DNA of 64,000 nucleotides, from assembly GCF_002443255.2 (NCBI RefSeq), contig NW_019211458.1, forward strand, positions 17,231,939 to 17,295,938, read 5' to 3'. This document shows positions 25,304 to 38,603 of this stretch, in pieces (the first letter of the stretch is position 1; each line of letters starts with the position of its first letter). The notes under the pieces are model-generated. The model was given only the letters and a program-made list of their open reading frames with translations. It was not told the DNA's origin and searched no databases. Source of the stretch: Varroa destructor (lineage: Eukaryota > Arthropoda > Arachnida > Mesostigmata > Varroidae). The position numbers were made by a program, and so were the translations under genes.

Positions 25304-27543
25304 AAAAAGAAAATTAAAACAATTTTAAAAAAATTTACTGGGCATGCCATGAAAAATTGTAGCAAAGACTAAATGATTACATAATGTAGACGTTACTAAT
25401 ATTCCATACAACCGAGTAAATGCAATATTTGATCTTGAAGTTGTCAGCATCAAGAAGATTTCATAAACGGGCCGATTTGTATTAAAGTATAATTTAAATC
25501 CATATAGTCCTAAAACTCCGCTACCTGTCGTTGCGTATACGTAATGATAAATTTTACCTGTTTGTTAGGTGTATCTGTATATGTAAAAAGGCCTCGGCTC
25601 CATTAAGCTAAGCCATGTTAGTAGCTAACTTAAGCATGTTAGAACTGTAGCTTGAAGTACCGATACCGAACAGTTTTGGCGTGTGATGCGGGCCGAGGTC
25701 TGTATTTGAGAATACCTGGTTATTTTATTTTCAAGAATATTACTTTGGTTTAAATCCCTATAAACTCTTTGTGGCCGTGTCGTATCTTTTTGAAAAATAG
25801 CGTGCGTAGTCAACCGAGAATAGACTGCTGTTTTATAAGAGGTTAGGGAAGGTCGATGGATTCTGAGAAAGGCTCATTTCGTATAGTTGAACAGCGTTAC
25901 TTATGTCGTAGAGTCTGAGCCTAAGGCAGTCTAGGTGTCTGTAAGTGAATGTTGCGCAATCGACGATATTGTGAAGACAAGATAAGGCTTTGTCATGTTC
26001 CATATCGGCTACTGACAAGTCAGACAAAATTAGCAGCTTAGCAGGCTTACGTCCTTATTATTAGTGATCAGATTACGTGACGGTGCGGCGGGACTTAGGT
26101 GGTACAAACAAAGTTTCCTGTCATTCTGCTTTACACATACGGGTACGACTATGTTGGTATGTGCGTGCTGACTCAGGTCAGCTACTCTAATGCCCTGTTT
26201 TTACCCGGATACATGTACGACCCTATATTACTATTTCGTTAGTGTTGCCGTGCAAATTTTCGATGGTTATTTGTTTCAGGCTAGATATTTTTGAGCTTCT
26301 GACATGTACGTATACATAATTTATATGCTGTAAGCTGAGGCGTGTTACATGGTGGATTATTTAATTTCTCTTACTTCGGCTGTTTTTCGTTGCTTTTGCC
26401 CTGCGTTTTGCCAATATCTAAATAATGTGAATCGAATGCATTCTCTCGTCACAACATCGAGATTAAAACAATTTTACTTGGATATTAAAGAAAGCTTGTG
26501 TGCATCTTCGCCAGAGATACCTTTGAAGCTTTGAAATGAAACCAAGATAGTGGAAACCACTATGGGTTCACGATGTCATCATCCTATTAAACGCGCGCAC
26601 TCGAAGTTATTCAAAACAATTAATGGTACTAAGAGGTGAAATAGTCCTCCATGAAGAAAGGTTCTCGGCATTTCCAAAGAAAAAAATAAATGACGCTGAT
26701 ACCAAATGTATTGTGATGAAAAGGTTAGGCAGGCGGCAGTGGCGACAGATATTTTTGGCCCACTAAAGCAACATTTTGCAACGACCCTCATTGTTTCTCC
26801 TGTGTCTTAAAACGCCCGTTGTTACATCGCCAGCGTACATTGCTCACCTGAAGCACGGCTGTATTCAGGTCGGCAGCCCCGTAAAACTCGGGAGAATTGG
26901 CTTGCCCCAGTTGCTCGTTCCTTGTATCACGTCTACGGAGGGCATCTCACCGCAGTACCCTTTAAATCTCCCTGAAACGCTAACGAGCTAAAGGCAGGCT
27001 ACAGGTTGAAGCATGTGTTTAGTGTGTCTTTTTGAGCAGTGTGAAGGAATCTGCCTGCGACCTCTGTTTTTAATCATTCTAGCCTATAGTGGTGAATGAG
27101 TTAGCCTCTTAAGTGAGCGTCCTCTTAGACTGTTAGCTGCTGGCTCCGTCCGTCTCCCGATGTTAAATTCGGGCGAAAGTTTGTACATTCCTCCGAAAAG
27201 ATGACTTGCCGCAGTGCAAGACAGACACCCGTTTCTTATCCTGTTATGTCATTCAAAGCGTACAGTATGTAAGCGTGCACGTGTCATCCTATTTGCTGTG
27301 ACTTTGGTAACATAAACTCGCATGGGGTACAAAGGTATTTGATGTCATTATTTATGGACGTGTGATGAGATCTAAAGGATCTGAATGTCTGTGCGCTTTC
27401 GTAGCTTATGTCTGCCCATGTGTACACCTCGGCATCTTGTCGTGTCACTAGCGACTTGCTCGTTAGTACTCAGCCACTTAGGAATTCTACGATAGCAACA
27501 ACGTCACTTTATCTATAAACATGAAACCTTCCTGCGGACAAAA

Positions 27544-27771
27544 ATGGCTTTCAAGATACCAGGCATGCTTTCAGGCAAATTAGGGCGCGCTCCGGGCGTA
27601 TACGTTGTACAAAAGTATACCGTGCAATGGTTCTTTGCTTTATGTTTCCCATACCACCTAGTACGATCGCACGTGCGAAAAGCATATTATCTCGCTACCT
27701 GTCTGTCCAACTATTACCTTGAATGTCTCAGATGTCGCACATCGGCTCTCAAGTGGTCAAAGGGTAACTGA
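27544..27771 (+). CDS. 75-codon ORF with strong start context, unknown
   Basis: ATG 27544 in the context ACAAAAATGGC opens 75 codons to TGA 27769. The start is MAFKIPGMLSGKLGR. The rest is rich in Tyr, Cys, Leu and Arg, without a clear membrane helix or motif. No TATA box or splice site was noted. It could be a small single-exon gene or chance. Confidence 0.2.
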   Translation: MAFKIPGMLSGKLGRAPGVYVVQKYTVQWFFALCFPYHLVRSHVRKAYYLATCLSNYYLECLRCRTSALKWSKGN

Positions 27772-28413
27772 CCGGTCGGCGGTTGTCAAGGCAGTGACGG
27801 TGACGGGTGTCTTGATTCGCTAATTGGGTTGAGTAGCAGAAGTAGTAGCAATTTTAAAAGGACTACTGCAATTACTGCATCATATGGCACAGTGCGATGC
27901 GTTTCAAGTGGCGGCAGAGTCCTGTTTTTGTTTTCCCAGTGCTTACTCGCAGTTAAATATTCGGCGATACCGGAGCCGGCACCTTATCGATATACCTCGG
28001 TTGCCTGTGTAACCGCTACTTCGATTTAGTTTCAAATCGATTGTTGAAAGACCTGACCCGGCGCTGACGCTTCGCTAGAAGAGGCTCCCCGCACTCAGGA
28101 GTACAGCATCGGCCCGATACGCTAGTACCGACAGTAAGCAGGCGGCCAGGTGGCTTGATCTATCATAGCCTAATGATGTTCAGCAGAAGGCTCCCCTGGC
28201 AACCTCGAAGACTGCACTTCGTCAGCCTTCCCGTCCAGCCGCTAAGGGCCTCTTCTTGATGCCCTTTGCCCTCGCTTCGCTGCGAACGATTTCTTCACCC
28301 CGACATTTTACATGACCAGCCTCATACACTACCCTAAGTTCCACTTGTGACCTCAGTGCTTTTTCCTTTTCCTATTTCTTTCTTCTTCGCTACTTTCTTG
28401 CTTTTTTACCATC

Positions 28414-29001
28414 TTAGATCTCGGCGTCTTCATAGTCTGGTGCGTAGTTTAGAAGCGTTTTTAACGTCCCAAAAGACATATTAACGACAGTACGGGGCAG
28501 AGACCAAAGACCGCGTCTCGCGGCGACGTAATCGCTTTTTGCTTCTTCATTAAGTGCGTTGTGCCGCTGCTGGAAAAAATCGAGGAAACACGACAAATAG
28601 TCAGGTGTTAGCGCATCATGTTGTTCAGCCAATAAGTGATGAGCTACAATGAAAAAAAAATCGGGTGATGACTCAAAAAAAGCTTCATGTACTGTATGCA
28701 GCATGTGACATGTTGTATAGCGAAAACAGGAAGATCCTACAAACTGAATCGTTAACAACATCAATTTCGTTAACGGTCGGAGACCGCAGATTTGTGTAGG
28801 GCGGGGATACAAATGTAGACAAGGAACGCTGTAACTAAGTGAAATACAAGGTAAAAACGGATTGTACTGCAATGAAATGTAACGAAATCGTTCACGTAGA
28901 CAACAATCAGTGACTGGCAAAGCTTGTCGTAATAGCTGAACGTAAATAGCTTGACGCTTTGCACGATGCGTACCACGAAGTAGGCCATATTTGAAAGTCA
29001 T
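28414..29001 (-). CDS. Intronless 195-codon ORF, unknown protein
   Basis: The longest ATG-to-stop frame in the window (ATG 29001, TAA 28414). The product is about 195 residues, with no signal peptide and no clear membrane helix. The N-terminal third is Arg-rich, the middle is Cys-rich and rich in aromatic residues, and the C-terminal third alternates charged and hydrophobic stretches, ending acidic (PDYEDAEI). Its composition looks protein-like rather than random, but I recognise no domain or catalytic motif. The start context (CCTAGTATGA) is mediocre. Being uninterrupted in an intron-bearing genome, it could be a single-exon gene, a retrocopy or a horizontally or virally derived fragment; nothing in the sequence separates these. 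One frame this long by chance in 64 kb is not excluded. Confidence 0.4.
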   Translation of the reverse strand: MTFKYGLLRGTHRAKRQAIYVQLLRQALPVTDCCLRERFRYISLQYNPFLPCISLSYSVPCLHLYPRPTQICGLRPLTKLMLLTIQFVGSSCFRYTTCHMLHTVHEAFFESSPDFFFIVAHHLLAEQHDALTPDYLSCFLDFFQQRHNALNEEAKSDYVAARRGLWSLPRTVVNMSFGTLKTLLNYAPDYEDAEI

Positions 29002-32000
29002 ACTAGGCAGCTTCTAGCCGCAAGGCCAATGACTCTTTATGGGACATATGACATGAAACGTTGAGCTGGATGTTTTAATCGGCTAATAACTTGATTCGCT
29101 CAAGTAGCATTGCCAAATCTATTGTTTCCAAGGTGGCGGAGACCTGACATTCATAGAAAGGGGATTTCTGTTCACTGCTGGCGATGAGCAACTGCTTGGT
29201 CTATTCGCTTGTGCTACTGCCGGAACAGTTGCTCCTTACATATAGTAAGCCTTTAAAGTTCGAGTTAGGCAGACATAATATGCTGTACAACTTAGATCCT
29301 TCAATTGGTTTGTGCGGTATTTTGAGGACTATCGAATCTGGCACACAAAATCGCATAGTGATAATGCTCGCACTCGCAGGGTGTCCTCAAGCACAGTGTA
29401 TGAGATGAATATTCATATTGTGTGAAAGTTAAATTCGCGATTTTATAGTGCTCATTGTAACGCTAGAAATAATTTCAATACAAAATACAGCTTTCCGTTG
29501 ACAGACATGAATGATGCGGTTGTTACGATGGATAGTAATGAACAATCGAGAAAATCGTATGTAATTTGCTTTCAAGGTACACTGGCATGCTAAAGCTAGG
29601 GTTCGCGTAAACTTTTGGAGTTTAAAGAACACATTTGAAAGAAGATACGGATTGAAGATACTGGATTGATCGGCGACTATAGAAAACTACACTGGCTTGC
29701 AGCGGTGCTAGAGTGAGATGAGATCAAGTCTTCGATAGATAGTACTTAACACAGTTTCAACGTTTAACTAATTGGATATTCAGCTAGAGAAGGTCCACGT
29801 TTTATACGTCAGTCGCTTTTATTTATACTGCAGGTAAACAACAGCAACAGTTGCGTTCACTGAAGACCCCGCTTTTATTTTGTGAACTTAAATATCTTCA
29901 GCTGTCTATTAGAAAATGTTCAAATTTAAGTATGCAAATGTCATTTCTGTCACTCGAATTGTGCTATAGAAAACTGGGAAAATGAGCTCTACATTTTATT
30001 CAGTTTATCAATCATTTAGGTGTGCACCTAGCCGTTCAAGTGTTGCTATACAATAAAGAAAATACAGAAGATCCCATCAAGGAGAACGGACTCCTATATG
30101 TTATATGCAATGAGTTCAAGTTATTTGTAACTTAAAGTTAGTACATACCTCACACTATGCAATAAGCGATAATGTTACTCGTCGCAGAACAACGCCAGTA
30201 ACTAATGTCAACGAATAATAACTACATTTTTTTTTTAACGATTTTATATAAAATTATACCATCATTAGGTACTTGGAAGAAAGGACGCGCACCTATTGCT
30301 TGCCAACGGTCGTTTAGGACACGTCACAATATATAGACGTCAGTCGATGATTTGGGTAGGGACATCCAAAGCTTAACGTCGTCCTTGTCGACCGCGACCC
30401 TAAGGCTTATTGATTCTTAATCTTACCAAAGGTTTCCAACATCTAATAAGTTTATGTAACTGCGAACAATTCTGTATGCAGCTCTCTTAGTGTGCAAATT
30501 CGTGTGCCATTAAAATTTTCTCGTTTTCGAATTTTACAGGACACGACTATTCGAAAAGGAGCGGGCGACACTAAAAGTACATTATTACTGCAAAAGTAAG
30601 GGAATTCATTGTCACGCAGCCTAGGAGAGCAGGCAAACAAATTATTACATCCAACGCGATAAAGGGAGCCAATGACACTCTTAACGTGTGTCTTTGATAT
30701 TGTAAAATGGAGAATTCCGGAGACATTCGTAGCTGGCATCCAGGTAACGAATGCGATATCAAAAAGAGAGACTCATTAAAAACGTGCAGTACAAATTTTT
30801 AATAGAAAAAAAACAAATAGCAACCAAGCAAAAAAAAAAAGGCTTTAAAACACATCGAACCGAAAACCTCGTGGCAGTCATCAACTGATTTTCTCTACTT
30901 TCTAGTACGATAAGTTCCAAGTAGTTCAGAACACGTGTAAAGTGGCTGATGTACAGGTTAGAACGTGTGCGTCCATTATTGAAACTGCAGTATTGAAATA
31001 ACAAACGATTTTGCTGAAATAGCTACTGTGATACTTCCTGTGTTTTCCTTCGACAAGGGTTGCCGACCAAGAGATATGGTAAACTTGACAAAAAGAACAA
31101 GATATAATTACGGCAATGTAAGGAATACAGTAGCTGACCAATTGAAAGTGCAAATATAGTGACAGCTGCACGCAATGAGGTGGGACACACGGTTATGGTA
31201 TATCTATTTTTCACTACTCTGAAAGTTTCAATGAAATAAGCTAATGGAGTGATACAAAATATATTGAAATACCTTATCATAAGCGGGTCAGAATACGCCA
31301 TTCTAGCTGATGATTTAATAATGGATCAGATAGCAAAATCCCCTATCTTGATGAGCCCTATCTTGGATATAATGGATAAGTAACTTCTATAAAATATATA
31401 TATAGAATTAGAATGTGTTTCTAACATGTATATCAGTTTCTTAATTGACTAAAACCTTTATATTCGCTCGTAAATAATTGGAGCCAATTCAAATCTGATG
31501 TCTAATTAGTCCAATGAAGTTACTCTATTTGAACCAGCGAATAACATTGTGCAGCTCTAACTAACGGTATCTGACTGTTTGTGTACGAGACGTGTCACAA
31601 AGAGCCGAGCCACCAAAAAAAACTGTGTAACGTATAGTCGTGAGGTCTGTTTTACGTTCATATGCTGAACTCGCTGAACGGTCGTTATCGGTAGGCTGAA
31701 GCAACAGGTAGAGTGCTCAGGTTTTCTCAAACTCAAGAATAGGTCCCCTGCCTTCTTTTACACTAAATCATCGCCAAGGTCATCTTCTTCATGCTAATGC
31801 TTCTGATATCGTCAGTTGGGAAGTCTGAGAGGGGAATCCTTTACAGTTTAAACTCATGAAAGAAATGTTTATTTTATACTATTGTTACAAATATATAGCA
31901 AGTAACTGGCAACGTGTGCAGGACTGAACCGGCTACCCCGCAAGACCATTTATTACTTACCATCTATTTATACTTTCGACAATAATTTTTAAATAACGAA

Positions 32001-33398
32001 TGTTAATAATATATTACTGCACATATCCAGATATACATAATAAGCTAATAGCTAGATTAGGTAACCTGAAGTCAAATTGACATAGGTTACTTAGCTAAGC
32101 AGCTTAGGATATAGTCGTTTATACAACCCTTCGACGCGTTACCGCATTCGTACGCTTACGGCAAATCGGGTCCAGAAACGATCGACTCTGTGCATCTGCT
32201 ACAGCGAAATGGTATTAAAGCCTTCTGAATCCAAGTGGAGATAAAGGTATTTCGTTACGTATTGTTTTATTTAGATACTTCTTATAAATGAGTGCTGTCG
32301 GAGGGCGAAGCGGGGGTGGGGTGATAAATCGTTACCTTATCTGCGATAGAATTATTTTCATCTTAGATACAGCACGTGGCCTGATAAAAGCAAGCTGGTT
32401 ATCTGTACCCAGTTGCTGTACTCAGCTTTGTATCTTATACAAACATCTTCAGTTGTTATCGTCATCTTCGAAGGTATGTTTCGACGAAGTGGCTCGATGT
32501 GGGGATTTTCAAAATGATGATATTTAGATGTCTCTCACGATCACGCATACGATATCTTTTGTCAGAATTACTGAATGGAATCAATATCGTTAGTCCTTCG
32601 ACATTCGGCTAACGGGTGAAGAAAGCGACGAGGCCGTTACTAGGCCTGCTACCTGCACCGAGTGCGCCTATACAGCTGGCGTTTACCCGGACGTGCAAAT
32701 TAAAGGTCCAGTTCCCCAAGGGAGGTATCAATGACAGAACGATTGTTTTTATTTTGAGTTGTTCCTCACCGCGTCGACCCATGCTGCGTAGCTACTGCTA
32801 CAAAAAACTAAACAGCTTACCAGGGAATAGAATAAAGGTAGGAGGTGGTAGTTAGTCTGCGCGGATGAAGCGTATCTCCCCGTATTTATGCAACAATAAG
32901 AAGGCGCTTCGTCTTGAATACTCGCTTCTCTGGTTTCCGCCTACCTCCGTTCTCTCTGTGTGTCTCGTGCTCTCTCAGAAAGATCCGAAGTTCCGAAATT
33001 GGTAGGTATTCCCCGTTACGAACAGGTTGTTTCGGCATTCAGAAGTATCCACGGCTGGAAACCGCCCGGGTGAACATACAACTGACCTACTAAATCGCCT
33101 AGGACGAATTCAATAGGTCAACAGACGTCTCGCGGGAGTTGTTGAGGGACCAGCTGCGTCAATATAGCTGAGCTTAGCAGCCTTCTGCCCGGAGCTGTTC
33201 CTTGAAGTTGGGACTTTTGCAGTACTTCGCATACCATAAATGTTACGGCATCCAGCCCACAAGCTAAAATCATCAGTAGCTTTATTAGCTGTTTACGTTC
33301 AGTACGCCATATCATGAAGCATAGGTAACCTGCAGTAAGTTCTTATTAGGTCACATATATATCCTGGATGTAATTCGAGTATATAAATGTATGGTTGT

Positions 33399-33411
33399 AT
33401 GTGTGTGTGTC
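33399..33411. repeat. Short (GT)n tract
   Basis: GTATGTGTGTGTG-type dinucleotide run. Confidence 0.7.
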
Positions 33412-34050
33412 TGCAATTTCTTCTATAAGTTTCTCCAAGCATGCGATATAAACGGTGCCTTTTAGCACTACATTAGGCACACCCGCGGGCAACCTCCCGA
33501 ACTTTTCGGTTTGTCTATTTGACTAATCGGAATTGTCAATCCCACACCCGATTTAAGGCTAAGCAGAGTTGGGATAAGTAGCAACAGTTCTACTACAATC
33601 CCCCTATACGGCTATTCCATTAGAATGACGCAAAAAGCTGGTTTGTTATAAGCTTTAGTTGAGTGACCCTGTTATCTCGGTGCCGTTATCCTTGTTATTT
33701 CGGTGATTACATAATTGTATTAATTGCGCTAAAGTGCTCCAGTGCAAAAAGGTTCAAGATAATTAGTTCTATAGTCCTGATATATATTTCTCATTTCGTA
33801 ACAAATTATTGTCCTATTATCACGCGTAGCAATGACAAACTTTTGGGCGCCGAAGCAAGCATTTCCGCACAAGTTTTTTTGGATAAAGACGATCGTTAAA
33901 GTACGTCTCTGCTCTTGTACGTTCAGTCATAACGAGTCGATGAACCGATTCTGTAATCGGCGCTGAACTATACAATAGCGGAATAATTCGATAATACGGA
34001 AGATTTGTATATATAATGCGCCGTAAATTACTTTGAACGCTTAAAAGCAA

Positions 34051-34066
34051 AAGCTTACGTAAGCTT
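34051..34066. repeat. 16-bp perfect palindrome
   Basis: AAGCTTACGTAAGCTT is fully self-complementary with ACGT at its centre. It could be a dimeric-factor site or chance. Confidence 0.75.
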
Positions 34067-36057
34067 CTCAATTGTACGCTCGCTGATATTTACCCGTGTA
34101 GACTACTAGACGATATTTCAATGGGGAATATGCACCAAAGATTAGTGATATCAAATCCTTATGTTTGTACTTTGAAAAAGGTGCCGTAGGCCGCGAAATT
34201 GTTTGTTCATTTCTATTTTTACGTATACATTTATTCTACAGATATTATTTAGAGTAAAAAATGATTCAGGAATATCAACAATATTAATTCATAAGAATAT
34301 TCCTAAATATAAATAATGTAAATCGTAGATTTTTCATATGGTTCCGTCAATAATAATAATAACTTGTTTTGCGGTATGACATCAGAATGAAAACGTCCAG
34401 GACCATATATTATATGCCAACAATATTCGACAAACCTTTGATTTGTGGCCCATCGAGGGTTGTCGTTTATATATACATCGTTCATGAGACTGGCGAAGCC
34501 TTTTCGTCATCATCGATAGAGATCAAGACCAAAGACGTAACTATCGTAGCATAAATGGTCGGTACCAACCGTATTCTGGTAGCCTTCCTTCAACATGCTT
34601 TTGACAATCAATAAAGTATGTGTGGCAGTCTAAATATTTTTAACCCAATGCAGTATATGAAACTAAACTGCAAATAAAGGAAACCGTTTACTTTTTTTAG
34701 CGATAAGGCCCATTTTCGCTTTGATGAATGTGACAACGTTAGAACAATTAGCTTGGACTCTCCAGGCAAATTTGCCAACAATAACTATCCTATCTATATT
34801 ACTAGTACTCAGAACCTTACCCAGCTGCGATGACTAGCCAGGGGCGAAAATACTGCCCGCTATAATAATAAAAGATGTGCTATATATTATAGACAGTCCT
34901 CTTAAGTAACGTTCTTGCAATTTTCATACGATTTTTTCTGAGAATAAATATAGATTCCCTTGACCATTTAGCTTCCCTCTGTAAGCATTCAGTCTTTACT
35001 AAAAGTCTATTGCCAGAGATTGGTCACTTTCGAATGAACCCACTCTGCTCTAATATAAATCGGTATTTGACAATGACAGACAGTCTCTAGAAAGATGACA
35101 TAGGCCAACATGCAAGGCTTCTATTAACGATATTACTATGGCGTTCGCTGGCATCAGCAGCCCTCGAATATTGCACGGCTCTTTTGAGTAGAACAATTTG
35201 TTTGGATGAAAGCAATGCACGATTCAAGCATGCTTCTAATTAAATAAATAAAATGTATACTTTTAATGTGATTAATTTAGGTGTATTTATTGAAAGCAAG
35301 AACAGTTAGGGTTTAGAGAACGTCTCGTTCGATTGACCCGATTCGAAGTGGCATTACATAGCATGATGGCAGTATAGAAATTCTTCTTCTAAATTGTTAT
35401 ACGCTTTTATCGGAGACCCAAATCTACTTCGTAATGGGCAAACACGCTTTGGGTTAACTATACATCCATCCTTATGATAACAGATTCGATTGACCTAAAA
35501 GAGCTGAAAGACGCTCCGAGCAGGTGCTATGCTATCTAAACCAGACGTCATAAATTACGCACAAGATCTAACGTGATGAAAAACTCGATTCCGTTCTCAC
35601 TTTTCCTTTGACACGTTTTTCCGCCTGGCCTTTGCTGGATCGTACTACTAATATGTAGTATAATAAATAACGGGCGAAGTAGGAAATAAATATAGATACT
35701 TAACGTCGCCAGAAACAGGAGCGCCTTATACGTCGTTGCTTATTAGACTGAGGAAACTTGTGTAAGAGAAGAAGGATTCGTTTACGAGTTCTTTCGACAG
35801 GGGAAAGGACTACTGTTGAGTCGTCGTTATAGCCGCGAGTGCTCTGTGATGATAAACGAGCCTCAGGTTTTAGACAGGTTGAAATCCTTTTTTTCGTTTT
35901 TCTCTAACGGAGTTTGCAGCCTACATCTGAAAGTCGTGTTCGAGATCCCCTTACTCTCACAAACGATGGCAGTTATAATTTTGTTTAAAAAAAAACGCAG
36001 TCCTATCCTTGTATTTTATGAATAATACTAACAATCGATTCGCTACCAGAATTTACC

Positions 36058-36079
36058 TTTTTTTTTTTTTTTTTTTTTT
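36058..36079. repeat. Poly-T tract (22 T)
   Basis: A run of 22 T on the + strand. I see no retrotransposon body next to it. Confidence 0.93.
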
Positions 36080-37234
36080 GGCAAATAAACTTAAATCCAA
36101 CACAGAATCCTTTTAATATGCTAGTTAGCTACCAACTAACAATTTCTGAGCAGTTTCAGTATCATTGTCTAGTGCCGATTCGATAACTTGTCAGAGGAAG
36201 AAAACCAATACGGCTTGAACGGAGGCAACTGGAAGTAGAGATTACGACGTTCATTACCGTTTCTATTTATTCACTGAAGAATCGAAACGTAGCCACGTCT
36301 TGTATTTTCGATTTTGTTAGTAGATACGTAACGGTCGCGTCACTACCAAGACCCGTATATACTAGTATATCTAGTGGAGTAATAAAGAATTATAATTCAT
36401 ACTTTTAAGGTTTAAAATAAATCATTATTGGAAGCTTTACATTGGGGCCGGATGCGTCGGTCTATTAGGAAAGAGGTCAAATCCTACCCGCTTATTTGAC
36501 ATTATCCAAACGCTAATGGCCCAAACACAACACTTCAGCTTTTGAGTTCAACGTGGGAACTTCTAAACGCAATCTAGCATATCGACCAAATGCAAGATAT
36601 GGTAGATTTTTAGCTAGGTCACTTAGTGATATCCTAATGGGAATAGAACTGGTATGTTTCTTCGAAAATGTCGTATATTTCTGAAATGATTTTTCGAAAT
36701 TAAATCTACCAAACAACTTTTGCGCTATGCAGTCGCCTAGTTAAGTATTTCGACGCCGTTGTGCGTATCTTTCTGTACGAATACGTCTAACGTATGCATA
36801 CAAATTCACTAGTTGTAATTTATTTTTATTTTCAACGCTTTTTCTTTCTCTCTTGAATGAGAAACATTATCATAATTTTCGTTTCAAACTATCCGCTGAA
36901 ATCTGTGTTGCTCTGTTAAAATGTGTATTCTCCTGCAATACATCTTGTTATTGCTTTAAGCTTCGCACGATGCTAGACCCAAAAAGCCATAAGCCATAAA
37001 CTAATACGAGTCTTGTAATATTACAGAGCATCAGCATGCGTTCTTATGGGGCAGACAAAAAAACGTTAGGTTAGTTTCGTGTTCGAGCCAGATATGACCA
37101 TCGTCACGGGCTGCAGACAAAGAGTAACCAGTCCACTGGGAGCTTTACCTACGGAAACAAAAACTTTATCCTGACAGACTGAGGACGCTATGGCGTGACA
37201 AAGCGCCAAATGCATTGGGAAATTAATATAGAGG

Positions 37235-37248
37235 GAGAGAGAGAGAGA
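37235..37248. repeat. (GA)n microsatellite
   Basis: A short GA repeat, preceded by GAGG. Runs like this can bind GAGA-type factors in arthropods, but that is only inference here. Confidence 0.8.
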
Positions 37249-38333
37249 AAATTACGTCCCATAATCTCGTTAAGATGCTGAAAATAATTAAATAGCGAAT
37301 TGATATTTGCGTGCGTTAGCCATTCTAACAGGAATGAATATTACGCTGTTTTCGAAAACCGGAATGGGACACGGCCTGTATTTCTACCGAGTAGCTTGGC
37401 TCGGGTTTGTAGAAAGAGTACTCGTATTCGCACTTTGTATAGGCAACCTATAGCATATAGTCTAACCCTAGTCGAATGGCGGCGAGTTACTCTTTAGAAA
37501 GAAGGGCGACTTCGGATCAGAATATAAACGATTTAGGTTGTGTTGTGTGCGCACGTCGATAATAACGTAATCGTCAATGGACATGTTCGATGCGCCCCCT
37601 AAGTTGGTTTTCTTTTGAGTAGACTAAAGGCAATCGGTTAACGCGACTCACCCTAACCAACTTCAAGTCTAGCCATCTCTGGCTACATTATGGCATCAAA
37701 CAATGGTAAACACATCAATATGCTTATGTTCGTATCGTATTCAAACGCGGTTCTCCAAAACGGAATAAAAATAATCAGATGGGTGCGACAATAGTTGTAT
37801 TTTGGTGCGTATTTACGTTGCATCGACTTATTCACTCAGCTTTTTTTTGTTTTGCACGTTCTGGTGTTCGGTTTGGTTTTGTCGACCGTGTGTCATCGAC
37901 ACTTCGTAAGTTACTCCGCTGTCTGCCAGCTACTATCCGAACTAAAAGCATCCGCAACAGCTATGCTGATTGTAATCACAGTCGTAACAACAAATACTGG
38001 GTGACAGCGGGATCGATCGATCGAAAATCGAATTCGAAAAACCCTGCCAGCCTCTCTTCCCCTTGGATGGTCCCCATCCTATGTTGGCGCAGTCGATCAT
38101 CGTTGCTGATACTGCTGCTTCCAGCATGAATCGTCCGTTGTTGAGGCCGTATGTACCTACATAAGGACAAGTATATATGCATATGTATCTCCGAAATTAA
38201 CAAAACATAGCAGTCGACTCGGACGTCTATGAGAAGTTAATAATAGACATACCGCACAGACGTACCGAGGCTACAGGCCGTGATACCCAGCCGATAATAA
38301 CAACGGTGCCCCCCAAACAGTCAACATGATTCG

Positions 38334-38342
38334 TATAAAAAG
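38334..38342 (+). promoter_or_regulatory. TATA box candidate
   Basis: TATAAAAAG upstream of the 41-codon ORF. No initiator motif is seen about 31 bases downstream. Confidence 0.22.
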
Positions 38343-38477
38343 AGATAATAGTGGTTTCCATTTTATTTGAATATCGCACGAAAAGGCAGTTGTCATCTGT
38401 TAGCTAGCATGCAGTGACTCTGAGAACATTCAGATAACAGTGAAAATCACGTAGAGCGGTTACAGATCATAAGAAAA

Positions 38478-38603
38478 ATGGCTGACAATAGCACCCAGGA
38501 CACGTACACGCTGGCTAAATTACCAAATACCAAATTAAATACCCAATTACTAAATAATGATTATTTAATAATATTAGTTATAATAATTTTCTCGTTTTGG
38601 TAA
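38478..38603 (+). CDS. Small ORF (41 codons) with C-terminal membrane segment
   Basis: The ATG at 38478 in a strong context (AAAAATGGCT) opens a 41-codon frame ending at TAA 38601. Residues 1-28 are polar (MADNSTQDTYTLAK at the start, then Asn/Thr/Leu-rich), and the last 12 or so (YLIILVIIIFSFW) form a short, highly hydrophobic segment, as in tail-anchored micropeptides. TATAAAAAG lies at 38334-38342, about 135 bases upstream. The second half is made largely of AT-rich codons, so the hydrophobic tail may simply reflect AT-rich DNA. The stop codon overlaps a possible donor (TTTTG|GTAACG), so it could also be a first exon. Confidence 0.27.
   Translation: MADNSTQDTYTLAKLPNTKLNTQLLNNDYLIILVIIIFSFW

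Larger units (their letters stand above)
22030..27543. other. No recognised gene; includes the assembly gap
   Basis: Short unrelated open frames only. From 25075 to 25335 is nearly pure A/T around the gap. From 26770 to 27300 is slightly GC-richer without coding signs. Confidence 0.5.
29002..38333. other. Long gene-poor spacer
   Basis: AT-leaning sequence over more than 9 kb, with the poly-T tract, a GA repeat and the 16-bp palindrome. One open frame at 32288-32473 starts with ATG and ends at AAG|GTATGT, the only splice-like signal worth noting, and has no motif. Nothing else is recognised. Confidence 0.5.

Noticed and set aside
32288..32473. ATG frame ending at a donor-like AAG|GTATGT
   Set aside because: No promoter, no motif and no partner exon; kept only as a remark.
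36058..36079. Poly-T as the tail of a - strand retrotransposon insertion
   Set aside because: No reverse-transcriptase frame, SINE body or target-site duplication visible nearby.
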